From contig JAHBTL010000003.1 in assembly GCA_019638615.1 (NCBI GenBank), positions 1 to 64,000 on the forward strand: 64,000 nucleotides of DNA. The letters run 5' to 3'. The DNA is from Chitinophagaceae bacterium (GTDB lineage: Bacteria > Bacteroidota > Bacteroidia > Chitinophagales > Chitinophagaceae). Below, piece by piece: positions 8,289 to 16,752 of this stretch. A program made the position numbers and the translations under genes. Within the stretch, counting starts at the first letter, position 1, and every line of letters begins with the position of its first letter. The notes below the pieces were generated by a model, which saw only the letters and a list, made by a program, of their open reading frames with translations, made no database searches and was not told where the DNA came from.

Positions 8289-8495
8289 TTACTTCCAGTC
8301 CTTTTCTTCAAGCATAAAAATTTCGTCTGCTTTACAATTAAGTACATTGGCAATTTTAAAAGCCAACACTGTAGAAGGAATAAATTTTCCTGCTTCAATT
8401 GCAATAATAGTTTGTCGGGCGACTTTCACTTTTTCTGCCAGCTCAGCTTGAGTTACATTACATCTTGCCCGTTCAACTTTTATAAGATTTTTCAT
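8289..8495 (-). CDS. Small XRE-family HTH transcriptional regulator
   Basis: This 68-residue protein is essentially one Cro/C1-type helix-turn-helix domain: IKVERARCNVTQAELAEKVKV, then ARQTIIAIEAGKFIPS and TVLAFKIANVLNCKADEIF. It is of the compact YozG/Xre type that binds a short palindrome as a dimer. Its start codon overlaps the stop of the upstream membrane-protein gene by four bases (ATGA), so the two are co-translated. Nested inverted repeats before the pair are the likely autoregulatory operator. Confidence 0.93.
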   Translation of the reverse strand: MKNLIKVERARCNVTQAELAEKVKVARQTIIAIEAGKFIPSTVLAFKIANVLNCKADEIFMLEEKDWK

Positions 8496-8902
8496 TCTAC
8501 CTCATTTATAGATAACCGATGCTTGAGATAATAAAAATTAACCGTGGCAATAATTAATGTTAATGCCAAAAATTGATAGGCAGAAATTGAAAGAATATCA
8601 TCATGTTCTCGATTAAAGCTTAAGTTTAGAAAAAAATAATTATACAGTTGAGTAATTGAAAATGCTATAATAATTGCATTAGACAATGACCTAAATTTGA
8701 GCCCTCGCATCATTTCGTCGTCCGTTTTTTCTTTTGAAAAAAAGAAAAATACAAATCCCCAACTAAGTCCAACAGCTAACTCATTAAAATCAAAAATTCC
8801 TTTGTAATAGTATTTCATTGAAAAAATGACAATGCATGCGAGAATTATTAGTACGCCTAAAATTTTTACCCAATATGCATATGGAAACGAATTTTGCTTC
8901 AT
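8492..8902 (-). CDS. Four-helix membrane protein paired with XRE regulator
   Basis: From the ATG at 8902 (MKQNSFPYAYW) the protein is 136 residues with four predicted membrane helices: WVKILGVLIILACIVIF, LAVGLSWGFVFFFF, a third near NAIIIAFSITQLYNYFF and a fourth near YQFLALTLIIATVNFYYL. Between helices 2 and 3 is the cytoplasmic stretch SKEKTDDEMMRGLKFRS. The arrangement resembles the small DUF2178-like membrane proteins that sit beside tiny XRE regulators in many bacteria and archaea. Its function is unknown. An upstream in-frame ATG at 9004 would put the operator inside the gene, so 8902 is preferred. Confidence 0.8.
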   Translation of the reverse strand: MKQNSFPYAYWVKILGVLIILACIVIFSMKYYYKGIFDFNELAVGLSWGFVFFFFSKEKTDDEMMRGLKFRSLSNAIIIAFSITQLYNYFFLNLSFNREHDDILSISAYQFLALTLIIATVNFYYLKHRLSINEVE

Positions 8903-8947
8903 AAAAGTAATGTTTATGCTACCAAATGTAATATATACATTACTTTT
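8903..8947 (-). promoter_or_regulatory. Nested inverted repeats, probable XRE operator
   Basis: AAAAGTAATGT (8903-8913) and ACATTACTTTT (8937-8947) are exact inverted arms. Inside them AATGTA (8925-8930) and TACATT (8936-8941) form a second palindrome. On the minus strand TTGACA lies just upstream. The site directly abuts the start of the XRE module, as expected for autorepression. Confidence 0.6.
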
Positions 8948-9004
8948 TGTCAAATTTTTATTTGTGATTGAAAGCACGAACGCACAACATGGGGTTTTGT
9001 ACAA

Positions 9005-9421
9005 GTGGGGCTTGACATTGTAACATCAGCTAATTGCAAATCCCAGCAGCAGTTCCAACTGGACGAATATCTATAGGCTTTTGTACTTAACTTCAACAAA
9101 AAATAAAACCGGGTAGCGGTTACGGGCAGACGGAATACTATTTCCTCACCTGCACAAAGCCCTGTTCGGTAGATGCACGAAGATGGCTTCAGCGCAAGAG
9201 GCGGAGCCATGTGTCTGGACAATCACCCATGCGCTTCGCCAGGACGTGCAGGGAACTGGTGATTTTGTAACTTTCACGATGACTCAAGTTTACAAATAAT
9301 TCATTCTCTAGCCAGCCTTCAAAGGTATATCTCATGTTTTGCAGGGGCGACTGCTTGACCAATTTGAAATACACCAAGCGGTTTAAGAAAATAAATAGAT
9401 CATGAATTTTTCGTACTATTG
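9005..9421. other. Intergenic spacer with no supported gene
   Basis: This 417-base stretch holds no gene I can defend. A minus-strand frame runs from 9512 to 9189 and contains protein-like sequence (MRYTFEGWLENELFVNLSH), but it starts inside glmS, crosses the glmS operator and matches nothing I recognise. Confidence 0.4.
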
Positions 9422-9435
9422 CGCAAACGTTTGCG
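9422..9435 (+). promoter_or_regulatory. Perfect PurR/LacI-like palindrome upstream of glmS
   Basis: CGCAAACGTTTGCG is a perfect 14-bp palindrome with a central CG, and with flanks it reads GCGCAAACGTTTGCGT, one base from the E. coli PurR consensus. It sits 37 bases before the glmS ATG and just downstream of a near -7 box (TACTATTG). A LacI-family regulator is the natural candidate; none is encoded in the window. Confidence 0.6.
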
Positions 9436-9472
9436 TTATATATTAAACAATATTTAAACAGGTTATTTATAT

Positions 9473-11308
9473 ATGTGCGGAATTGTTGCTTACATAGGAC
9501 ATCGGCAGGCATACCCGGTGATTGTCAAAGGATTAAAAAGATTGGAATACCGGGGGTATGACAGCGCCGGGGTAGCATTGTTGAATCATGGCGTAAAGCT
9601 GTATAAGAAAAAAGGAAAGGTTGCTGCCCTGGAAGAAACAACATTGGGAAAAGACCTGGATGGTCATATTGGTATTGGACATACCCGTTGGGCCACCCAT
9701 GGGGAGCCAAGCGACAGGAATGCCCATCCTCATTTATCTGCCAATGGCAAGCTGGCAATGATCCATAATGGCATCATTGAAAACTACGCCTTACTGAAAC
9801 AGGAGCTAATTAAAAAAGGATATAGGTTTCACAGCGACACCGATACCGAAGTGCTGCTCAATTTCATTGAAGATATTCAGGAAAATAACGGAAGCACGCT
9901 GGAAGAAGCATTGCGCATAGCGCTCAAACGGGTAGTGGGCGCTTATGTGATTGTATTGATAGACAAGGATAATCCGGATACCTTAATAGCCGCCCGTAAA
10001 GGCAGTCCGCTGGTGATTGGTATTGGTAAGGGCGAGCATTTTCTTGCCAGCGATGCATCGCCGATCGTTGAGTATACCAAAGAGGTGGTATATGTAAATG
10101 ATTATGAAATCGCGATCATTAAACCTGATGAGCTTATTCTGAAAAACCTGGGCAATGAAAGGCAAACCCCTTTTATTCAAAAGCTTGACCTGGAGCTGGC
10201 CGCAATTGAAAAAGGGGGGTATGATCATTTTATGCTCAAGGAGATCTTTGAGCAACCCTCTACCATTTATGATTGTTTGAGAGGAAGACTGGATGTTATC
10301 CAGGGAACCATTACCATGTCGGGCATCCGGAACAATATGGATAAAATAAAAAATGCCAACCGTATATTGATTGTGGCCTGTGGAACATCGTGGCATGCCG
10401 GGTTAATAGCCGAATATGTCATTGAAGAATTGTGCCGCATACCGGTTGAAGTGGAATACGCGTCTGAATTCAGGTACAGGAATCCTATCATTCATAAAGG
10501 GGATATGATCATCGCGATCTCCCAAAGTGGTGAAACGGCAGATACATTGGTAGCGCTTGAAAACGCGAAAGAACAGGGCGCTGTGATCCTGGGGGTCGTG
10601 AATGTGGTAGGTTCTTCCATCGCCCGCTTATCGCATGCCGGCGCTTATACCCATGCCGGTCCTGAAATAGGAGTAGCCAGCACCAAGGCTTTTACGGCAC
10701 AGCTTACGGTGCTTACCATGGTAGCGCTGATGATTGCGAAGGAAAGGAATACCATCACCCGCGATCGTTATCTTCATTTACTGAATGAGTTGAATGAAGT
10801 ACCTGAAAAAGTGAAAAAGGCGCTGGAAGCAGCGGAACATATTCAAAAGCTTGCATTGAAATACAAGGATGTAAGCGATGCCTTATACCTGGGTCGCGGA
10901 TATAATTTCCCGGTTGCGCTGGAAGGAGCATTGAAGCTGAAAGAAATTTCTTACATACATGCGGAAGGATACCCTGCAGCCGAAATGAAGCACGGCCCTA
11001 TTGCGTTGGTGGATGAATCACTGCCTGTAGTATTTGTTGCTACGCGCGATACCTATCACGAAAAGATCATCAGCAATATCCAGGAGATAAAGGCCCGGAA
11101 AGGCAAAGTGATTGCTGTAATTACCGAAGGAGACGAGATCATTACCGCTATGGCGGATGATGTACTTCCGGTACCGGAAGCGGATGAGCTGATCGCACCT
11201 ATCATCAGCACCATACCATTGCAATTGCTTTCCTATTATATCGGGGTAGCCAAAGGATACGATGTGGATAAACCCCGTAACCTGGCCAAAAGTGTAACGG
11301 TGGAATAG
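9473..11308 (+). CDS. glmS: Glutamine--fructose-6-phosphate aminotransferase (isomerizing)
   Basis: GlmS makes glucosamine-6-phosphate from fructose-6-phosphate and glutamine, the first step towards UDP-GlcNAc for peptidoglycan and LPS. The 611-residue length is canonical. The N-terminal class II glutaminase domain begins MCGIVAYIGHR, with Cys2 as nucleophile after Met removal, and contains GHTRWATHGEPSDRNAHPH. Two SIS sugar-isomerase domains follow from about residue 285, with ACGTSWHAG, SQSGETADT and ALEGALKLKEISYIHAE. The C terminus KPRNLAKSVTVE is the conserved end. The gene is preceded by a PurR/LacI-like palindrome and followed by DUF4954. Confidence 0.98.
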   Translation: MCGIVAYIGHRQAYPVIVKGLKRLEYRGYDSAGVALLNHGVKLYKKKGKVAALEETTLGKDLDGHIGIGHTRWATHGEPSDRNAHPHLSANGKLAMIHNGIIENYALLKQELIKKGYRFHSDTDTEVLLNFIEDIQENNGSTLEEALRIALKRVVGAYVIVLIDKDNPDTLIAARKGSPLVIGIGKGEHFLASDASPIVEYTKEVVYVNDYEIAIIKPDELILKNLGNERQTPFIQKLDLELAAIEKGGYDHFMLKEIFEQPSTIYDCLRGRLDVIQGTITMSGIRNNMDKIKNANRILIVACGTSWHAGLIAEYVIEELCRIPVEVEYASEFRYRNPIIHKGDMIIAISQSGETADTLVALENAKEQGAVILGVVNVVGSSIARLSHAGAYTHAGPEIGVASTKAFTAQLTVLTMVALMIAKERNTITRDRYLHLLNELNEVPEKVKKALEAAEHIQKLALKYKDVSDALYLGRGYNFPVALEGALKLKEISYIHAEGYPAAEMKHGPIALVDESLPVVFVATRDTYHEKIISNIQEIKARKGKVIAVITEGDEIITAMADDVLPVPEADELIAPIISTIPLQLLSYYIGVAKGYDVDKPRNLAKSVTVE

Positions 11309-11341
11309 GTTTTTGGTTTGGAGTTTTTGGTTGATGGATCT

Positions 11342-11436
11342 GAAATTTGAGATTAGAAATTTGAAAACATTCAACTAGAAACAATAAACTTCAAACAATA
11401 AACATCTCAAATCTCAAATTTCTAATTTCTAATTTA
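11342..11436 (+). repeat. TCTCAAAT-type word-repeat spacer
   Basis: This AT-rich spacer is built from reiterated words (AAATTTGAGATT, TCTCAAA, TTTCTAAT). ATTAGAAATTTGA (11352-11364) and TCAAATTTCTAAT (11414-11426) form a 13-bp hairpin stem with a long loop. Similar words occur at about 32300-32325 and 60196-60215, so this is a dispersed low-complexity family. Confidence 0.5.
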
Positions 11437-11439
11437 ACC

Positions 11440-13650
11440 GTGAATATTATCAACAAAAGAAGCATTGACTCGCTGGGTTACAATTTTGTAGCTTCCGACT
11501 ATCTGCCCGAAGGAAAAGATGAATATTACCTGCGTAATATCCAGAACAGGAATGGCATACAGTACCGGGGGTTGACCGCGTGGGAAATTGAAGTGCTGGT
11601 AAGGAACAGGAATACGTCAGACGACTGGAACAAGCTGCTGGTATCGGATGCTTTCAATCCCGAGCTGGTTAAAAACTGTAAATTCTTTGGCTTGGTACGA
11701 ATAGGTAAGCTTGAGCCATGCTTCCTGGAGTTCCACAATCTCCGCATGCCTGTCGGATTGTATAACAGCACCATCATAAGCTGCGACTTTGGCGATAATA
11801 TTGTGGTGGACAGTGTTAATTATCTCTCGCATTATATTATCGGAAGCGAAGTGATCCTCGTGAATATTAATGAACTTTCCACTACCAGCGCGGCTAAGTT
11901 CGGCAATGGGATTATCAAAGAGGGTGAAAATGAGAATATACGAATATGGCTGGAAATATGCAATGAAAACGGGGGACGGAAGGTCATTCCTTTTACCCGC
12001 ATGCTGCCTGGCGATGCGTGGTTATGGTCGAAGTACAGGGATGATGAGGTAATGCAGGAAAAATTCAAAATGTTTACCCAAAAGGAGTACGATACCCGGC
12101 GGGGATATTATGGAAAGATCGGCGACAGGACCATTATAAAAAATACCAGCATTATCAAAGACGCATGGATCGGAACAGACGCCTACATCAAAGGCGCCAA
12201 TAAGCTGAAGAACCTGACCGTTAGCTCTTCCGCAGAAGCGCCCTCGCAAATAGGAGAAGGGTGCGAAATGGTGAACGGCATTATGGGGCTGGGATGTAAG
12301 GCTTTTTATGGTGTTAAGGCCATCCGTTTCATTATGGCTTCTCATTCCCAGTTAAAATACGGCGCCAGGCTTATTAACTCGTATTTAGGCAATAATGCTA
12401 CCATCTCCTGTTGCGAAGTGCTGAACTCGTTGATATTTCCATCGCACGAGCAACACCATAACAATTCTTTTTTGTGCGCGGCAACCGTAATGGGGCAAAG
12501 TAATATGGCTGCGGGAGCAACAATCGGATCCAATCACAATTCCAGGAGCCCTGATGGTGAGCTGATAGCCGGCCGTGGTTTTTGGCCGGGGCTGTGTGTA
12601 AGCCTGAAGCACAATTCGAGGTTTGCTTCTTTTAATATCCTTGCCAAAGGCGACTATCCTGCCGAACTGGATATACCCGTTCCTTTTGCTTTAATAAGCA
12701 ACGATGTATCCAAAGATCAGTTGGTGGTAATGCCTGCCTATTGGTTTATGTACAACCTGTATGCTATTGCCCGCAACGAATGGAAGTACCAGGACAGGGA
12801 CGCAAGGATCGAAAAGCTGCAGCATATAGAGTTTGAGGCGCTTGCACCGGATACGATCAATGAAATAGTAGAGTCGTTGGAATTATTGCGCCTGTTTACC
12901 GGGAAGGCTTTTGCACTGAAAAATACTATCAGCGCGTTAACTGATAAGGAATACATTAAAACCGGCAAAATGTTGCTGGATGGTCACGACCCGGTAGTGG
13001 CAGCGCTGGAAGTGCTGGCGGATGGTTTTGAGAACAGCGAAAGAAAGGTTGTGATCATTAAAGTACAGCAGGCTTACGATATTTTCAAAGAGCTGGTGAT
13101 GTATTATGGCGCACTCCGGTGTATGCAATGCATCAAAACCTTCGGAATAAAATCACTTACAGGGCTAACCCGGCATTTGCCTGCAAAACCCAGGCGTGGC
13201 GCCTGGCTGAATGTAGGAGGGCAGCTTATTCCTGCAGACGCGGTTGAAAAATTCAGGAAAAATCTGCACACGGGAAAAGTAAAAAGCTGGGACGATGTAC
13301 ATGCGTTTTATGCCGCCCAGGCTGCTGACTATGAAAGGTATAAGTTTGAACATGCATTTGCCGCTTTACTGCAGGTGCTCAATATTTCCGCACCGGCATT
13401 TTCCGCGACTGTATTTAAAGCGCTTTTGCAGAAAGCGGTTGAAACCAAAGCCTGGCTGACGGAAGGCATCTTCGAATCACGGGCAAAAGATTACTCCAAT
13501 GCTTTCCGGCAAATGGTGTACGATAACCAGCAGGAAATGGACCAGGTGGTAGGCAAGCTGGAAGACAACAGCTTTATTGCCATGCAGCGAAAAGATTTAA
13601 AGACGTTTAAGCAACAGGTAAACCTGCTGATGAAAGAAATGAAGCTATAA
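11440..13650 (+). CDS. DUF4954 family protein (left-handed beta-helix)
   Basis: This 736-residue protein belongs to the DUF4954 family found mainly in Bacteroidota and spirochaetes. The start is GTG at 11440. The middle part (about residues 110-400) reads as hexapeptide-type left-handed beta-helix, as in sugar-nucleotide acyl/nucleotidyltransferases (GDRTIIKNTSIIKDAWIGTD, GARLINSYLGNNATISC), followed by the conserved blocks GSNHNSRSPDGELIAGRGFWPG and SLKHNSRFASF. The C-terminal 330 residues are helical. The catalytic role is unproven; adjacency to glmS suggests amino-sugar or UDP-sugar metabolism, which is inference. Its 3' end overlaps the convergent GNAT gene by six bases. Confidence 0.9.
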   Translation: MNIINKRSIDSLGYNFVASDYLPEGKDEYYLRNIQNRNGIQYRGLTAWEIEVLVRNRNTSDDWNKLLVSDAFNPELVKNCKFFGLVRIGKLEPCFLEFHNLRMPVGLYNSTIISCDFGDNIVVDSVNYLSHYIIGSEVILVNINELSTTSAAKFGNGIIKEGENENIRIWLEICNENGGRKVIPFTRMLPGDAWLWSKYRDDEVMQEKFKMFTQKEYDTRRGYYGKIGDRTIIKNTSIIKDAWIGTDAYIKGANKLKNLTVSSSAEAPSQIGEGCEMVNGIMGLGCKAFYGVKAIRFIMASHSQLKYGARLINSYLGNNATISCCEVLNSLIFPSHEQHHNNSFLCAATVMGQSNMAAGATIGSNHNSRSPDGELIAGRGFWPGLCVSLKHNSRFASFNILAKGDYPAELDIPVPFALISNDVSKDQLVVMPAYWFMYNLYAIARNEWKYQDRDARIEKLQHIEFEALAPDTINEIVESLELLRLFTGKAFALKNTISALTDKEYIKTGKMLLDGHDPVVAALEVLADGFENSERKVVIIKVQQAYDIFKELVMYYGALRCMQCIKTFGIKSLTGLTRHLPAKPRRGAWLNVGGQLIPADAVEKFRKNLHTGKVKSWDDVHAFYAAQAADYERYKFEHAFAALLQVLNISAPAFSATVFKALLQKAVETKAWLTEGIFESRAKDYSNAFRQMVYDNQQEMDQVVGKLEDNSFIAMQRKDLKTFKQQVNLLMKEMKL

Positions 13651-14151
13651 TTGCCTGCGCATAACATAATCATTCATGAAATAACCATTTCCAATATCTT
13701 TATCTTCGGTACGATATACTTCAAACCCCATTTTTTCGTAGAAGCTTTTAGCATTGTTAAACCTGTTTACATTCAGCTCCAGGATCGTAGCCCCGTCCTG
13801 CAGTATTTCATCTGTAATGTGATTGATGATCTCCCTGCCTGCACCTTTACCCTGCATGGAAGGCAGTATGTAAATTTTGTGCAGCCGGTATATACCCGCT
13901 TCCCTGCTCTGTGGTGAATACGAAGCGAAAGCAGCAGGTTCTTCCATATAGCAGCCTATAATAAACCGGTGCTCTAATGTTCGCATCTGATGCTCGAGCG
14001 ATGGAACGCTGTACATCCTTTCCAGCATATACTCCATTTGCTGTGGAGAAAGAATGGATTTATAAGTGACTGGCCATATTTGAAAGGTCAGCTCTCTTAT
14101 CAAAGGAATATCATTTGTACCGGCTTTTTTAAATGACAGCATAATATGCAA
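13645..14151 (-). CDS. GNAT family N-acetyltransferase
   Basis: This 168-residue cytoplasmic protein has the GNAT fold. Motif A, the acetyl-CoA binding loop, reads YILPSMQGKGAGREII, and motif B includes LELNVNRFNNAKSFYEKMGFEVY. The N terminus (IRELTFQIWPVTYKSILSPQQMEYMLERMY) is typical of the subgroup often annotated as RimI-like or small-molecule acetyltransferases in Bacteroidota. The substrate cannot be told from sequence. It is convergent with the DUF4954 gene, overlapping its end. Confidence 0.93.
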   Translation of the reverse strand: MHIMLSFKKAGTNDIPLIRELTFQIWPVTYKSILSPQQMEYMLERMYSVPSLEHQMRTLEHRFIIGCYMEEPAAFASYSPQSREAGIYRLHKIYILPSMQGKGAGREIINHITDEILQDGATILELNVNRFNNAKSFYEKMGFEVYRTEDKDIGNGYFMNDYVMRRQL

Positions 14152-14168
14152 TATTAACCCACCTTTTT

Positions 14169-16532
14169 CTAAAATTCAATTTTATAGCTTAGCACCGGCA
14201 GCATGATCCTGTCTTCTTCTTTTACAATTTCGCCCGTCCGGTAATAATAATCATAGCCATAAAAAGCAGGACTTCCAAGAGCATTCTTTAACTGTAATGC
14301 CAACGCACCTGAATAGTTTTTTCTGTTAACACGGTAGGTGATCGTAGCATCAAAATAATACATAGGACCTGCCTGTTTTTCAAAAGCCTTCCTCTCATCG
14401 TAATATATTTTTTTCTCAGCTAAAGTTTTTTCCTTGTCAACGGGGCTGTATCGTTCACCTCCAATATAATTAAAACGCAGGTTTACTCCCCACACATGCC
14501 CTTTCTGTGTAATAAATTCTTTCCCTCCCAGCAGGTTAATAGCGTAAGACTTATTGTATCGTGTGTTTCGCCACCGTCCGTCCGGCGCTTTATACTTTGA
14601 ATCAAAAAGAGAGCCGGTAATAAGGAAGTAATAATTCTTTTGTAAAAACCGTTCCAGCGTAAAATCAATACCTACATTACGACCCCTGCTGTTATTGCCC
14701 AGCGAATCGCTAAAAGTCCAGTCCTGCCTGAAATTGATCATACTGTAAGAGCTGTCGGCAATACCTGGAACTTTCTGCAGTAACTGGTAGTAAGGTTCTA
14801 TTTTAAGACGCAGGCTGGACGAAATCAGCCAGTCGTATGAAAAAATGAAATGATGGGCACGGGCAATATCCAAGTTTTTATTAGGGTAGTAAGTTTGGTT
14901 ATTTATCTTTTTTTCTACCATGTAAATGCGGAGATCTTCCATCTGCCGGTGCCTTCCATATCCCAATCCTACAATATGCCTGCTTGTAAGTTTATATTGT
15001 ATGCCCAGCCGCGGGTCAATTGAAAAAGCATGATTCATATCGTAATAACTGACATTTATACCTGCGTTTATCGAAATGGCGGGATTGATATGATACCTGG
15101 TCTGCATAAAGTATTCAGCAAAACCAGTTTCTCCATTGCTGCTGGTAATGTTGCGGAAAGTACCGGGTATATTATTGACTGTACTGTTAACATCAAGGTT
15201 GTAAAACAACCGATGATAATTTACGCCTGTTCTTAATGAAAAGGACGCATTGAATTTATGATTAAGCACACTGCTTAATGTGGCCCGCCAGGACTGGTCA
15301 GAAATCTTCGCATCGGGCTGCAGTGTAAGCTGATCATCGACTCTTTGAATATCTGCAACGTTGCTGACACCGGAAGCTGCCAGTGTAGTATTCAAATAAG
15401 TGCCGGATCCCAGGAGTATTTTGTGTGAAATGCCCATTGCCCCCATACTTAATCTCCAGTCATTTCTTACCCGGTCCCAATTCGTTTCCCATCTGGCGGA
15501 ATCTGTACTTTCTTTTTCGAGCGCATGATCCATTGCTCCGATACCCCATACTGAAAGCGTACCTGCTTTTTGAGTTGGGAAATTCAGCTTGAACGAAAAA
15601 TCCTGAAACGCGGGTACCTGAGATTGGTTGAAAAGCCCCAACCCTGCCAGCAGGCTGAGTGTAGAATAGCGGTAGTTAAACAGGTAAGCTGCCTGCTTCC
15701 CTTTTTTAAAAGGGCCTTCTGATGAAAGGTCGATACCGAGTAAACCCACCTGTACCGAGCTTTCTCGTTGCTCATTATTCCCATTGCGTAATTTCATGTC
15801 GAATACTCCGGCCATGGCGTTGCCGTATTCCGCCGGAAAAGCGCCGGTTAAAAAATCTGAGTGGGCGAGCATTTGACTGCTGAATATAGTTACTACTCCG
15901 CCTCCTGCCACATTTCCACCTGCAAAATGATTGGGATTGGGGATCTCAATACCCTCCAGTCTCCATAATACGCCTTTAGGGGCGTTCCCCCGGATGATGA
16001 TGGCGTTGTCCTGCATATTACCAGGCGTAACACCGGCAAAAGCAGATGCCATGCGGGCGGGGTCATCCAGGCCGCCGGCATACCGTCTTGTCTCTTCTAC
16101 TGAAAAAGAACGGGCGCTCACTGTTGCCATCATGTTGAGCGGCTTATGCTTTTGCAGCCCGGCTTTAATCACAATTTCATCAAGACTTCTAACGGACTGT
16201 TTGAGTTCAATGAACAGTATCAACTCTTTGCTACTGGTTACAAGTATCTCGGGAACCGAAACCGGTTCATATCCTGCCAGGCTTACAAACAGTGTTTGTC
16301 TTCCCAGGGGAATATTAGCAATACGGAAATTGCCATCATCGCTGGATACCGATCCAAGTAGCGGAGCAGTATCCATTACCGTTATGCTGGCGCCGGCGAG
16401 CGGTGACTGTGATTCAGCATCAACGATCTTACCCCTGATGACCTGGGTAATTTGCTGTGAAAAGACGGGTGTTACTGACAATAATATCAATAACATGCCA
16501 AGCTGCCTTTTGGCAATAGAAATTATGTTCAT
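14169..16532 (-). CDS. TonB-dependent outer-membrane receptor
   Basis: A 787-residue TonB-dependent receptor with a signal peptide (residues 1-25, cleavage after FSQ), an N-terminal CarboxypepD_reg-like beta-sandwich (IRGKIVDAESQSPLAGASIT), a plug domain at about 115-250 (NAIIIRGNAPKGVLWRLEGI, with AEYGNAMAGVFDMKLRNGN) and a C-terminal beta-barrel ending in an aromatic residue (YKIEF). There is no STN domain, so it is not itself a classic transducer, and no SusD partner follows. It lies downstream of the sigma/FecR/STN/PepSY genes and is probably part of that regulon. The substrate is unknown. Confidence 0.93.
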   Translation of the reverse strand: MNIISIAKRQLGMLLILLSVTPVFSQQITQVIRGKIVDAESQSPLAGASITVMDTAPLLGSVSSDDGNFRIANIPLGRQTLFVSLAGYEPVSVPEILVTSSKELILFIELKQSVRSLDEIVIKAGLQKHKPLNMMATVSARSFSVEETRRYAGGLDDPARMASAFAGVTPGNMQDNAIIIRGNAPKGVLWRLEGIEIPNPNHFAGGNVAGGGVVTIFSSQMLAHSDFLTGAFPAEYGNAMAGVFDMKLRNGNNEQRESSVQVGLLGIDLSSEGPFKKGKQAAYLFNYRYSTLSLLAGLGLFNQSQVPAFQDFSFKLNFPTQKAGTLSVWGIGAMDHALEKESTDSARWETNWDRVRNDWRLSMGAMGISHKILLGSGTYLNTTLAASGVSNVADIQRVDDQLTLQPDAKISDQSWRATLSSVLNHKFNASFSLRTGVNYHRLFYNLDVNSTVNNIPGTFRNITSSNGETGFAEYFMQTRYHINPAISINAGINVSYYDMNHAFSIDPRLGIQYKLTSRHIVGLGYGRHRQMEDLRIYMVEKKINNQTYYPNKNLDIARAHHFIFSYDWLISSSLRLKIEPYYQLLQKVPGIADSSYSMINFRQDWTFSDSLGNNSRGRNVGIDFTLERFLQKNYYFLITGSLFDSKYKAPDGRWRNTRYNKSYAINLLGGKEFITQKGHVWGVNLRFNYIGGERYSPVDKEKTLAEKKIYYDERKAFEKQAGPMYYFDATITYRVNRKNYSGALALQLKNALGSPAFYGYDYYYRTGEIVKEEDRIMLPVLSYKIEF

Positions 16533-16623
16533 TTTTTTGATATTAAAAAATGAGGCTAAAATGGAATCAATTCAGTTGGTAGAAAAATCCGGGTGCGGGG
16601 TTTCCGTTTGGCGGAGGTAAACA

Positions 16624-16650
16624 AACAGTACACTCTTATGGTGTACTGTT
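16624..16650 (-). promoter_or_regulatory. 10-bp inverted repeat between PepSY and receptor genes
   Basis: AACAGTACAC and GTGTACTGTT are exact inverted arms around a seven-base loop. On the minus strand a T-rich run (TGTTTACC) follows, so it may be the terminator of the PepSY-like gene. It may equally be an operator for the receptor gene, about 90 bases downstream. Confidence 0.5.
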
Positions 16651-16752
16651 GCTCCATTTCTTATGTATGAAAAACTGTAGTATTTAAAGCGCTATAGGTA
16701 CAACTGCTTCGTTGTGTTACATGGCATGAACAAAGTGCGGTATTGTGCGCTG

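Noticed and set aside
8289-8902. HipBA- or HigBA-like toxin-antitoxin pair
   Set aside because: The partner is a four-helix membrane protein with no kinase or RNase features.
9005-9472. glmS ribozyme upstream of glmS
   Set aside because: No conserved glmS ribozyme core is visible. The only strong element is the LacI-like palindrome.
9189-9512. Minus-strand open frame of 107 codons before glmS
   Set aside because: It begins inside glmS on the opposite strand and includes the operator palindrome; no family is recognised. It may contain a remnant, but I cannot support a gene.
11342-11436. CRISPR-like array
   Set aside because: The words are irregular in length and spacing and no cas gene is near; it is low-complexity sequence.
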